Positions 1 to 8,138 of a stretch of DNA of 24,264 nt are shown one piece after another. Under the pieces are notes generated by a model. It saw only the letters and a list, made by a program, of their open reading frames with translations, was not told the DNA's origin and ran no database searches. How positions within the stretch are numbered: position 1 is the first letter of the stretch; the number at the start of each line of letters is the position of its first letter. The stretch comes from Fidelibacterota bacterium UBA7303 (GTDB lineage Bacteria; Fidelibacterota; Marinisomatia; Marinisomatales; UBA1611), in NCBI GenBank assembly GCA_002471805.1, contig DKQR01000172.1, positions 1-24,264 of the forward strand, given 5' to 3'. The position numbers and the translations under genes are program-made.

Positions 1-677
1 TGATAATGCATGGTAATGCCATGATAGATTAATAGCCAGCCTTTTTCTGTTTTAATAGGTGGAGGTCCAGCACCAATATTTTCATCCCAATAATGAAAAC
101 GACCTTCCATGACCTGTCGGGTAGTCGGCCAATGAAAAAGATCATCTGACTCTGAATACCAGATGGCATTACCAGTAGTAGCACCGCTTTCTAATTCTTT
201 TAAGTTTGGTCGATCAAGACGGGCATACTTCCCATTTATCTTCTCCGGGAACAGGACACCGTTTCGGTTATCTTTTTTCCCAGTGAATCCTAAAAACTCA
301 AACGAATTAAAATCCTGCGTTTGAATAATACCCAGCAGGCATTTTCCAACTACATCCATGGCTACCATGATATAAAATATTCCTTCAAGGCAGGTGACCC
401 GCGAATCATAGATATGAAATATGGTTTCAGCTGACCTTTCTAAGCCTGATATTTCTATAGGTGTATTTTCAATCACAAATTTGATTCCATCGCTGCTCAC
501 CGCTTTCACAATCAGTGTTTCTCGACCGCGGTTCTGAACCCGCATTAACAATATAATTTTCCCATCATATTTAATTGCCCCAGGATTAAACACAGATGAA
601 ACATCAATCATTGCCGGATTTGATGAAACAATATTTTTAGGAGATATAATTGGGTTATTTCTAACTCGATGAAACAT
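1..677 (-). CDS. GH130 family glycoside phosphorylase, C-terminus cut by window edge
   Basis: The minus strand is open from an ATG at 677 to the window edge (225 complete codons); usual GH130 length is about 310-340, so roughly the last quarter is missing. GH130 enzymes phosphorolyse beta-mannosides (mannosylglucose, mannooligosaccharides or Man-GlcNAc) in the cytoplasm. Seen here: an N-terminal NPII segment, the LMRVQNRGRET stretch (residues 44-54), IYDSRVT (89-95) whose Asp91 sits where the family's general acid is found, DNRNGVLFPEKINGKYARLD (136-155), and GAGPPPIKTEKGWLLIYHG (202-220). No signal peptide, as expected for a cytoplasmic phosphorylase. It is divergent from the SGNH esterase and the amino-sugar operon. 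A role on the Man-GlcNAc core of N-glycans would fit that context, but the subfamily and substrate cannot be read from the fragment. Family call is confident, substrate is not. Confidence 0.88.
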   Translation of the reverse strand, partial: MFHRVRNNPIISPKNIVSSNPAMIDVSSVFNPGAIKYDGKIILLMRVQNRGRETLIVKAVSSDGIKFVIENTPIEISGLERSAETIFHIYDSRVTCLEGIFYIMVAMDVVGKCLLGIIQTQDFNSFEFLGFTGKKDNRNGVLFPEKINGKYARLDRPNLKELESGATTGNAIWYSESDDLFHWPTTRQVMEGRFHYWDENIGAGPPPIKTEKGWLLIYHGITMHY

Positions 678-704
678 TAGCAGAATCTATTAAAATAAGT
701 CCCG

Positions 705-716
705 ATATTTAAATAT
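705..716. promoter_or_regulatory. Perfect 12-bp AT-only palindrome upstream of GH130 gene
   Basis: ATATTTAAATAT is identical on both strands and lies 28 bases upstream of the GH130 start codon. It could be a regulator operator or simply an AT-rich promoter element. An AT-only palindrome of this length can arise by chance in such AT-rich DNA, so the call is weak. Confidence 0.2.
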
Positions 717-742
717 GCATAATAGGTTTGTAATTTATTGTT

Positions 743-1059
743 ATGGTTGATGGCAACCCTGCTAGAGTTTCATTAGATTGCCAAATAACAGCGCGTATTT
801 TAAATATTATTTATTTAATAAATAGGATTAGTGTGGCTGAGGGTTGGATAAAATTAAACTACGGTAATAAACTTAATGCTGAGATTGGATTACTATCTAA
901 TGGTGAAACACAATTAAATCTACAATCAGAATATACTTGGGATAATGTTTATCCAAACAAACCAAGCTATAAAATAAAGTTTCAACAAGGTTATTATGGA
1001 AATTAATACATCTTGAAGCTGATGTAATAAGTAAACAAATTAATTTTTTTCTCCTGGCA
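743..1059 (+). pseudogene. Possible degraded ORF between GH130 and SGNH esterase genes
   Basis: This AT-rich stretch holds an 87-codon open frame (743-1006) whose second half reads like ordinary protein (EGWIKLNYGNKLNAEIGLLS, then SEYTWDNVYPNKPSYKIKF). The first 30 residues look like translated noncoding DNA. After the stop at 1004-1006 another frame reads protein-like sequence (KLIHLEADVISKQINFF) straight into the esterase start, which would fit a frameshifted C-terminal beta-sandwich remnant, perhaps of a secreted glycosidase. I do not recognise a family. The alternative is that the whole 678-1059 interval is just an intergenic leader with a chance ORF. Confidence 0.25.
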
Positions 1060-1815
1060 ATGAAATATATCATTCTATCAATATTAATCTTCATATTTAA
1101 AGTTATTTCTCAAAGCACGGAAAATCACTTCCACACAAATCTGGGAGATTTATATCCGGACCCCATGATTTCTATAAAATATCAGGAAGATTGGCAAAGA
1201 GATTTTTACCTAAAAAGAATTGCCCAGTTTAAAAAGATGCCAATAGGTTTCAACAAAATTGTGTTTTTAGGGAATAGCATTACAGAAGGAGGAAATGATT
1301 GGAACAAAAGATTTGGTGTTAATAACATTGTGAACAGGGGTATCTCTGGTGATATAACTGAAGGAATCTTATCTCGTCTAGATGAAATTATTTATTACAA
1401 ACCAACAGCAATATTTCTACTAATTGGGATCAATGATATTTTTGATAACCAACCCGATAAAAAAAATATAAATAGCTCGCAGGTAGCAAAGAATATCATT
1501 CAAATTGCAGAGAATATTCAGAAAGATAGCAGAAATACAAAAATATTCATCCAAACTATCTTGCCGGTAGACATTCAAAAACATATGAATTATAACGACA
1601 GATCCTTGTCTAGTTATAATTCTGAAATGGTAAATCAGATTATTGCTATAAACCGGCTAATTATAGGACAAAATAATTTCCCAGTAATTGATTTACACTC
1701 CGCCTTCGTGGATGAACGGGGACTGATGAATAAAGCATACACAACCGATGGTGTACATTTAAATGATATCGGATATAAAGCCTGGGTAAAATACGTAAAT
1801 AATTATGTTCAATAA
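1060..1815 (+). CDS. Secreted SGNH/GDSL-family esterase
   Basis: 251 residues with an N-terminal hydrophobic signal peptide (about residues 1-18, MKYIILSILIFIFKVISQ), so probably periplasmic or exported. All SGNH blocks are visible: block I GNSIT with nucleophile Ser73, block II NRGISGD with Gly94, block III IGINDI with Asn125, and block V DGVHL with Asp230 and His233. The family removes acyl groups, commonly acetyl esters from carbohydrates. Given the glycan-degrading neighbours a carbohydrate O-acetylesterase role is likely, but a lipase or other acylhydrolase cannot be excluded. Length is normal for the family. No T9SS sorting domain is present, unlike the two secreted proteins downstream. 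The ATG at 1060 is chosen because it starts the signal peptide directly; no clear Shine-Dalgarno sequence precedes it. Confidence 0.9.
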   Translation: MKYIILSILIFIFKVISQSTENHFHTNLGDLYPDPMISIKYQEDWQRDFYLKRIAQFKKMPIGFNKIVFLGNSITEGGNDWNKRFGVNNIVNRGISGDITEGILSRLDEIIYYKPTAIFLLIGINDIFDNQPDKKNINSSQVAKNIIQIAENIQKDSRNTKIFIQTILPVDIQKHMNYNDRSLSSYNSEMVNQIIAINRLIIGQNNFPVIDLHSAFVDERGLMNKAYTTDGVHLNDIGYKAWVKYVNNYVQ

Positions 1816-1885
1816 TTCAAATCACCACTATGTTTTTAGAGAAATTGATGGATACACTTAATAACTTAATAATTGGCGAAATATT

Positions 1886-2869
1886 TTGAACTCCGAATTT
1901 AAATGGGGCATTATCGGTACCGGCGGAATTGCCAAGGCATTCGCGAATGATTTAGGCTTTACAAAGAATCATAAAGTAGCTGCTGTCGGATCACGTACGT
2001 CTAATTCGGCACAGCAGTTCGCATCAAAATATCCAGGATGCACGGGCTATGCCAGCTATTCAGAATTAGTGGCGGATCCCAGTCTTGATGGTGTTTATAT
2101 AGCCACTCCTCATAATTTTCATAAAGAACACACAATAATGGCTTTAAATGCAGGTAAGCCGGTTCTATGCGAAAAACCTTTTGCTGTAAATGAGCATGAA
2201 GTACGATCCATGATAGACCTGGCCCAAAATAAAGGGTTAACCCTGATGGAAGCAATGTGGACAAGATTTTTACCCCATATTGCAAAAGTTCGAGAAATTT
2301 TGGCCAGGGGTATACTTGGCGAAATATTTACAATACACGCAGATTTCGGGCGACGACTGACAGAGAATAATAATCCTCGTCTTTGGGAACCCAAGCTGGC
2401 TGGCGGAGCACTGCTTGACTTGGGAATCTACCCTGTATCTTTTTCACACCTGGTCTTGGGAGCACCATCCAGTATTGTGGCACAGGCTACATTCACAGAT
2501 AAGGGAGTAGATGCCCAGACATCCGCAGTTTTCACATACGAAAATGGTGCTCAATCTATAATCTCAGCATCTTCTCATACCCAGACACCATGCACAGCAC
2601 ATATTTCCGGCTTCAAAGGATTCTTAGAAATTGATCAACAATTTTACTGCCCTACCGCTATGAGAATTGTGTTGCATGATGGTTCAAAAATGGAATATCC
2701 CAATACCTACAAAGGTCACGGGTTGCGAGAGCAAGCCATTGAATTTGCCCATTGTGTCCGGTCAGGGAACATCGAATCACCGCTGCTACCGCATAACGAA
2801 AGTATTTCTGTAATGGAATCAATGGATGAAATAAGAAGGCAGGTTGGGCTTCGGTATCCCAATGAATAA
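1886..2869 (+). CDS. Gfo/Idh/MocA family NAD(P)-dependent oxidoreductase
   Basis: 327 residues with a Rossmann nucleotide-binding motif at the N-terminus (WGIIGTGGIAKAFA, residues 7-20) and the family signature CEKPFAVN (Lys97), followed by the EAMWTRFLPH segment seen in the dihydrodiol-dehydrogenase / sugar-dehydrogenase branch. These cytoplasmic enzymes oxidise or reduce hydroxyls on sugars, inositols or related diols with NAD(P). The start is a TTG at 1886; no ATG lies between it and the Rossmann motif, so the alternative start codon is well supported. It lies 70 bases after the esterase gene and 102 bases before the LamG gene. Substrate unknown; a sugar derivative from the adjacent pathway is a reasonable guess. 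GH109 glycosidases share this fold but are longer and usually carry a TAT signal, so that is unlikely. Confidence 0.92.
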   Translation: MNSEFKWGIIGTGGIAKAFANDLGFTKNHKVAAVGSRTSNSAQQFASKYPGCTGYASYSELVADPSLDGVYIATPHNFHKEHTIMALNAGKPVLCEKPFAVNEHEVRSMIDLAQNKGLTLMEAMWTRFLPHIAKVREILARGILGEIFTIHADFGRRLTENNNPRLWEPKLAGGALLDLGIYPVSFSHLVLGAPSSIVAQATFTDKGVDAQTSAVFTYENGAQSIISASSHTQTPCTAHISGFKGFLEIDQQFYCPTAMRIVLHDGSKMEYPNTYKGHGLREQAIEFAHCVRSGNIESPLLPHNESISVMESMDEIRRQVGLRYPNE

Positions 2870-2971
2870 TATATAATTTTTCGTTCTGCATTTCTTTAGT
2901 TAAATGATATGAATAAATAACATATTTTGAGTAGACAATAGATTATTGACAAGGCTACATTTCCTGTTGGA

Positions 2972-4411
2972 ATGATTCCATTTAACAAAAAACATTTTTT
3001 ACTTCCTTTGATGCTATGTTTTGCATTATGTCAAGAGCATTCCCTCCGTTTTGACGGCAATGGAGATTATGTACTTATCCAAGATCATTTTGACCTGGAT
3101 CTTACTCAGAATTATACTCTGGAAGCCTGGATCTTTCCCGAATCATTTGACTGGCTATGTGGTATTATTTCAAAGTATCATACCCCTGCTTCTCATGGAT
3201 ATGTATTAAGACTCACATCACAGTCACCCTATACCGGTATTTCTTTTGATGAAACAGAAACAAATACAGGGATACTCTATTCTGGACAATGGTTTCATAT
3301 CGCTGCCGTAAAAGAAACGGGACAGCGCAGGCTGTATGTGAATGGTACAGAATATTCATTATCCGGTAACCCACTTAATACCAGTGCAAATACAGATCCT
3401 CTTCGCATTGGTTCTGATTATGGCGACCGATATTTTCATGGCAAGATAGATGAAATTCGTTTATGGAATATCCCTCGTACCGAAACAGATATAATCTCTA
3501 CCATGGAAACCACCTTAACCGGTAATGAGGATGGATTGGTCGCATACTACTCTTTTAATGAGGGAACAGGAGACACCCTACACGATAATTCGGGTAATTC
3601 TCATACCGGTATTATCCGTGGCAACCCAACTTGGGCAGATGGCTATAATTTGTCGGGGTTAAGCGGCGACCTGAATTTTGATGATGTCCTAAATATTTAT
3701 GATACAGTAATTCTTGCAGCCATCATGCTGGGTATGGAAGATGGAACAGACATTCAAATAAATACAGCCGATACAAACCAGGATGGTATTATAGATATTG
3801 CCGATCTAGTATTGCTAATCCAGTGGATTTTGGATATCGATGGACATGCAAGAAGTCCTGTACAAAAAGCAAAATATTTCATTCAAGACAGGTCAGTTGT
3901 TCTACAGACAGACGGTGAAATTGCAGGCTTACAAATTGAATTATCACACCCCGTAGAAATAATGGATCAAAAATTACCATTGAGCTGGGCATGGAAACAG
4001 TCTGGGGAAAAAATCATAGCTTACAGCCTGGATGGATCTTCATTACAGCCCGGCACCCTATTTCTATTGGATGAAAATGTAAAGATAGATCATTTTACGG
4101 TTGCGGATTGGAGCAGCAACAGCAAAAAAATACATGCGGTAGTTATTCCGGAAGAATTCAATCTCAGCAGCTTTCCAAATCCATTTAACCCCGTTAACCA
4201 CATTGCATTCAAATTGGAGTCTTCCTCATTTATTGACATTTCACTCTTTAATACCAAAGGACAAAAAATCAATACAATCCTCCATGAGACTAAAAATTCA
4301 GGGCCGCATCAGATGCAATGGAGACCATCCAGCTTATCATCCGGAACCTATTTTCTACAAATTTCTGATGGGGCCAACAAACAAACGAAAAAAGTCATTC
4401 TACTAAAATAG
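2972..4411 (+). CDS. T9SS-exported LamG-domain protein with dockerin-type repeats
   Basis: 479 residues. A signal peptide covers about residues 1-20. A LamG/concanavalin-like jellyroll domain follows (about 24-222; LRFDGNGDYV at its start, IGSDYGDRYFHGKIDEIRLW in the core), typical of carbohydrate or glycoprotein binding. Residues 230-290 carry two calcium-loop helices of dockerin type: GDLNFDDVLNIYDTVILAA and ADTNQDGIIDIADLVLLIQW. The last 80 residues are a type A T9SS sorting domain (FPNPFNP near 398, ending KKVILLK). The protein should therefore be exported through the outer membrane and anchored or released. No catalytic domain is seen, so it is probably a binding or scaffolding partner. 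It ends 4 bases before the PNGase-like gene, implying co-expression; that protein carries a cohesin-like module. Confidence 0.88.
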   Translation: MIPFNKKHFLLPLMLCFALCQEHSLRFDGNGDYVLIQDHFDLDLTQNYTLEAWIFPESFDWLCGIISKYHTPASHGYVLRLTSQSPYTGISFDETETNTGILYSGQWFHIAAVKETGQRRLYVNGTEYSLSGNPLNTSANTDPLRIGSDYGDRYFHGKIDEIRLWNIPRTETDIISTMETTLTGNEDGLVAYYSFNEGTGDTLHDNSGNSHTGIIRGNPTWADGYNLSGLSGDLNFDDVLNIYDTVILAAIMLGMEDGTDIQINTADTNQDGIIDIADLVLLIQWILDIDGHARSPVQKAKYFIQDRSVVLQTDGEIAGLQIELSHPVEIMDQKLPLSWAWKQSGEKIIAYSLDGSSLQPGTLFLLDENVKIDHFTVADWSSNSKKIHAVVIPEEFNLSSFPNPFNPVNHIAFKLESSSFIDISLFNTKGQKINTILHETKNSGPHQMQWRPSSLSSGTYFLQISDGANKQTKKVILLK

Positions 4412-4415
4412 ACTG

Positions 4416-6101
4416 ATGAAGAATACCTCAATTATAGTGTTCATATTTCACTTTGTATTTCTATATGCTGACACGACAATAGTTGCTTTTAATAGTGTAC
4501 ATCATTTTTTTGGCGGTGGAACAAATAATCGTACTGTTATTGATACAATTCAGCTGCCAGGTCAGAATAATGATTATCAGCAGATTCTAATGCACATCGA
4601 TCTGGCATGCCCCACAGGCGGCTGTGACCCCTGGGATCGAAAAGCCAGCATATCCGTAAAGCATCTGAATGCATGGTATGAAATTGGGCGGTATGTAACT
4701 CCCTATGGAGTTGGGTGCGGCTGGACCTTAGATGTCACTGATTACCGTTCCATTTTAAAAGGGGAAATCAGTTTGAGCTCTTTTATTGACACCTGGGTAC
4801 AGCCGGCATGGCTTGTTACTATCCAATTCGAATTCAATTCTGGAATTCCAGAACATCCATACACTGTGGTAAGAAATATGTGGAATGATGACTACGTTAG
4901 ATATGGTGATACCACAAATCCTGTGAATTTACAGCCGATCACAGAATACATTCCTGAGGATGCGCAATCGACATATCTTAGAATGATTACCACAGGACAC
5001 GGACAGGGCAATACAGATAACGCCGCAGAATTTTCTCAAAAAATACATCAGATCTATTTAAATGGGGTTTTTATATATGATCACGATTTTTGGAGGAATG
5101 ATTGTCAAAATAATTCGTGTTCACCGCAGTCTGGTACATGGCAATACAACCGTGCCGGTTTTTGCCCCGGCGATAAGGTGGATCCACAGGATTTTGATCT
5201 ATCTTATTTTGCAGTACCGGGTGACACCGCAACATTATCCTATATTCTGGAAGATTATTTCAATGAGTGCTCTCCGAATAACCCCTCCTGTATTGATGGT
5301 GTTACTTGTGCTTCCTGCAACTATAATAATACGGGTCACACGGAACCTAATTATTTCATTGCTTCCCATTTGATTATCCACACTGCTAATGATCATTCCA
5401 ATGCTGATGCTTACTTAACCATATCAGAAGATACTCTTAGCGGAGCTTTAGAAATCGCTGTTGAGAATTACGTTCCTGTTTATGGAATACAATTTGACAT
5501 CAATGTCAACAATATGGATGGCGAAAATATTAATGAACTCCAGTTTCAAAATGGTATTGGAGGACGAGCCGAGGCAGCTGGCTGGACAGTTTCTGTGAGT
5601 GAATCCGGCAGAATGGTTGCCATTTCACAAAACACTGGAGATCCTTTACCTGCCGGAGAAGGTGTGTTCACTTACATACCCTGGAATAGAGATGAACTTC
5701 CAGAGCTTAATGGCAGTATATCGATAATAGATATCTATGTTTCAGGATATTTTGGATCTGAATTATCTCATGAAATTGGACCAGCGTATAATCTTGAAAG
5801 CATTTTAAAATCGGATGAATCCAGCTATCAACCCGTTAGTCATCACTTACTCCCTGCTTTTCCAAATCCGTTCAATCCTATAACAACTATTCCCTTCCAT
5901 ATAAGCAACCATCAAGTAATAGACCTAGATATCTATGATATAAATGGCAGAAAAATTCACTCTCTGCTTAGGAATGCTGAAATGGAGATTGGACAGCACC
6001 AAATTCGATGGAATGCCGGCGAATTTGGGAGCGGGTTATATTTTGTTCAACTGAAGAACAATGAAAATGTTTTGATCAAAAAAATAATGCTTTTAAAATA
6101 A
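4416..6101 (+). CDS. PNGase F-like peptide:N-glycanase with cohesin-like module and T9SS sorting domain
   Basis: 561 residues. PNGase F family enzymes hydrolyse the amide linking N-glycans to asparagine. A signal peptide spans residues 1-18. The two-subdomain PNGase F core (about 20-330) is recognised by CPTGGCDPWDR (65-75; Asp74 matches catalytic Asp60 of the Elizabethkingia enzyme, Cys65/Cys70 its disulfide), WYEIGRYVTPY (87-97), DVTDYRSILKG (106-116), AAEFSQKIHQI (Glu205 matches catalytic Glu206), and NRAGFCPG near 244. At the Glu118 position the residue is Asp125 (IDTW). The Cys204-Cys208 disulfide of PNGase F is absent, and a cysteine-rich insert lies near 285-310. Residues about 329-446 form a cohesin-like beta-sandwich (VPVYGIQFDI, LPAGEGVFTYIPW), and 480-561 a type A T9SS sorting domain ending KKIMLLK. 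It should act at the cell surface. Its stop codon overlaps the GH3 start. Activity is inferred from conserved residues. Confidence 0.87.
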   Translation: MKNTSIIVFIFHFVFLYADTTIVAFNSVHHFFGGGTNNRTVIDTIQLPGQNNDYQQILMHIDLACPTGGCDPWDRKASISVKHLNAWYEIGRYVTPYGVGCGWTLDVTDYRSILKGEISLSSFIDTWVQPAWLVTIQFEFNSGIPEHPYTVVRNMWNDDYVRYGDTTNPVNLQPITEYIPEDAQSTYLRMITTGHGQGNTDNAAEFSQKIHQIYLNGVFIYDHDFWRNDCQNNSCSPQSGTWQYNRAGFCPGDKVDPQDFDLSYFAVPGDTATLSYILEDYFNECSPNNPSCIDGVTCASCNYNNTGHTEPNYFIASHLIIHTANDHSNADAYLTISEDTLSGALEIAVENYVPVYGIQFDINVNNMDGENINELQFQNGIGGRAEAAGWTVSVSESGRMVAISQNTGDPLPAGEGVFTYIPWNRDELPELNGSISIIDIYVSGYFGSELSHEIGPAYNLESILKSDESSYQPVSHHLLPAFPNPFNPITTIPFHISNHQVIDLDIYDINGRKIHSLLRNAEMEIGQHQIRWNAGEFGSGLYFVQLKNNENVLIKKIMLLK

Positions 6102-7135
6102 TGATGAAGGAAATCGGTAACCTTATTATCGCCGGTTTTCGAGGCTCATCAGTATCAGAAGATACACCTATACGAGACTGGATTAATGATTTTCAATTAG
6201 GAGGAGTGATTCTATATGACATGGACTTAGAATATAATCAATTGGGTACAAGAAATATTCGTTCAGCTGAGCAACTAAAAAATCTAAATGTCAATCTGCA
6301 ATCTTTTAGTAAAGAACCACTTTTCATTGCCATTGATCAGGAAGGCGGACAAGTTAACCGTCTTAATACAAAATATGGTTTCCCTGAATTTCCATCCTGG
6401 AATAAGATTGGCCAACGCGATGATCTTAAGTTTACTGAAGCCTACTCCAGAAAATTGGGAGAATTACTAAATAATTTACATATCAACCTAAATTTTGCAC
6501 CGGTCCTTGATGTGGATGGAGGTTCTTCATCCTTTATTACCAACCAAGGCCGGGCATTGTCTTCTAATATTCAAAAAATCACTGAACATTCTCGTGTATT
6601 TATAAAACAACTTAAACAACAAGGTGTTCTTTGCTGCGGAAAGCATTTCCCAGGTCAAGGTTCTGCCTCAGGGGACACCCATGCAGGAGCTACAGATATC
6701 ACCAATACCTGGGATAAGCAGGAACTGGGGCCATACAAAAGTCTTATTCATTCCAGACATCTTGATGCAATCATTGTCGCTCATACCTTCCACAATAAAT
6801 TTGATTCCGAATTTCCTGCTTCCATGTCCAGAAAAACCATAACTGACCTATTGCGAATCAAATTGGGTTTTCGTGGCGTTGTTATTTGCGATGATCCCAG
6901 TATGAAAGCTATTTCGGCACATTATAATTTGAAAACGACTTTGAAGTGTATGCTGTATGCCGGCGTAGATATGTTCATTCTAGGTAATAATCTGGAGTAT
7001 GATCCCCATTTAATTCCAAATGCAGTTCATTGCCTGCAAGGGCTGGTTTCTGAAGGTGCCGTAAGCGAAAACCGGATCTATGAATCCTTGCACCGTATAC
7101 AATCATTAAGATTAAAACTAAAGGGAAATGGCTAA
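6101..7135 (+). CDS. GH3 beta-N-acetylhexosaminidase, NagZ-like
   Basis: 344 residues, the usual length for NagZ, with no signal peptide, so cytoplasmic. GH3 NagZ-type enzymes remove terminal beta-GlcNAc, classically from GlcNAc-anhydroMurNAc muropeptides, and some act on chitin oligosaccharides. Motifs: FIAIDQEGGQVNRL (residues about 76-89), LNFAPVLDVD, GKHFPGQG near 180-187, the Asp-His dyad loop GDTHAG (Asp192/His194) typical of the N-acetylglucosaminidase branch, and VVICDDPSM with the expected nucleophile Asp264. The ATG at 6101 shares its A with the TAA stop of the PNGase-like gene, and a second ATG follows at 6104, so either may be used by translational coupling. It overlaps the kinase gene by 8 bases. 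Substrate is either chitobiose/N-glycan-derived GlcNAc or muropeptides; the family is certain, the biological source is not. Confidence 0.92.
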   Translation: MMKEIGNLIIAGFRGSSVSEDTPIRDWINDFQLGGVILYDMDLEYNQLGTRNIRSAEQLKNLNVNLQSFSKEPLFIAIDQEGGQVNRLNTKYGFPEFPSWNKIGQRDDLKFTEAYSRKLGELLNNLHINLNFAPVLDVDGGSSSFITNQGRALSSNIQKITEHSRVFIKQLKQQGVLCCGKHFPGQGSASGDTHAGATDITNTWDKQELGPYKSLIHSRHLDAIIVAHTFHNKFDSEFPASMSRKTITDLLRIKLGFRGVVICDDPSMKAISAHYNLKTTLKCMLYAGVDMFILGNNLEYDPHLIPNAVHCLQGLVSEGAVSENRIYESLHRIQSLRLKLKGNG

Positions 7136-8138
7136 AAGTAGAACATACCTGGGTATGGATGGTGGTGCCACCAAAATGATGGTACAATCAATTCGGATTT
7201 TTGACCAATACGATTTCGCCTGTTATAATTCATACAATTATGAAATTTGTTACGAAGAAATACCTGGCTGGGATAAAGATTTTCAACCTGAAGATACACA
7301 ACTGCAAAGGAAGTTAGCCCAAGAAAATAATTTAAATATATCAGATAGTGAGAAGCGACAAGGTAATATCATTATTGAGACAGTGCAATTCTGTTATCAA
7401 CAAGCATTGGAGAACCATCAAGTGACATCCGGTGTCGGTCTATGTTTTCCAGGTCTAAAAACAGAGAAAAAAGATGGGACGGTATTATTGGTAAATGGCC
7501 CTAGAATTCCTGACTTTGTATTGCAATTAAGAAAAAAGAAGATTCCTATTGATCATATTTATAATGATTCTGACTGCTGTGTTATTGGAGAAATTCGAGA
7601 ACAATCTGGTGCTCTGCGTAATATTCAGCACGGAATTTATATCGGCGGTGGTACAGGTATCGCAGATGGAGTGGTTATCGATGGTAATATCGCCGATTTC
7701 GATGAACATGATAATTTAAAACGTTCCTGGGAATTGACACTTCCCTCTGGGGTATCTATTGAATCCTGCCTGGCACCCAAATGTCTAATTGATGAATACA
7801 ATACCACGAACCTTAACAATCCAATCATATCCTTGGAAGCACTTATTAACCTTGCAGAAAATAAACACCCAACCGCAGATAAACTTATAACTAGGGCAGT
7901 AGAAGCTATGCGAATTTTGATCAAAAATAGAGTAAAATACATATATAATAAAACGGGGCAATTCTGTCAAAAAATCGTTATCGGACAACGACTGGCTGTA
8001 GCATTGTCATCCGGAGGTGGAAAAAATATATTCATGAATAAAATTCATTCTGTTCTAAGCCAGGATATCCCCATTTTTCTTTCAACAGACCGTAGAACCG
8101 CTGCACTGGGTGCAGCATGGAAAGCAGCATGCTCGTAA
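7128..8138 (+). CDS. ROK-like sugar kinase, probably amino-sugar kinase
   Basis: 336 residues with the actin-like ATPase sugar-kinase fold. Seen: a phosphate-1 loop LGMDGGATKM (residues 8-17), NDSDCCVIGE near 146-155 with an Asp at the catalytic-base position, and the glycine-rich YIGGGTGIADGVVIDGNI near 171-188, matching the ROK pattern. The CxCGxxGCxE zinc motif of classical ROK kinases is absent; a divergent SIESCLAPKCL occupies the later region. The protein is cytoplasmic. Because it overlaps the GH3 hexosaminidase gene by 8 bases and the SpoIID gene by 22, phosphorylation of GlcNAc (or MurNAc/ManNAc) released by GH3 is the best guess. BadF/BcrA-type GlcNAc or MurNAc kinases share the fold and are an alternative assignment. 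Sugar-kinase fold is confident; substrate inferred from context. Confidence 0.8.
   Translation: MAKSRTYLGMDGGATKMMVQSIRIFDQYDFACYNSYNYEICYEEIPGWDKDFQPEDTQLQRKLAQENNLNISDSEKRQGNIIIETVQFCYQQALENHQVTSGVGLCFPGLKTEKKDGTVLLVNGPRIPDFVLQLRKKKIPIDHIYNDSDCCVIGEIREQSGALRNIQHGIYIGGGTGIADGVVIDGNIADFDEHDNLKRSWELTLPSGVSIESCLAPKCLIDEYNTTNLNNPIISLEALINLAENKHPTADKLITRAVEAMRILIKNRVKYIYNKTGQFCQKIVIGQRLAVALSSGGGKNIFMNKIHSVLSQDIPIFLSTDRRTAALGAAWKAACS

Noticed and set aside
1886..2869. GH109 NAD-dependent glycosidase
   Set aside because: Length and lack of a TAT signal fit an ordinary Gfo/Idh/MocA dehydrogenase; the EAMWTRFLPH segment points to the dihydrodiol-dehydrogenase branch.
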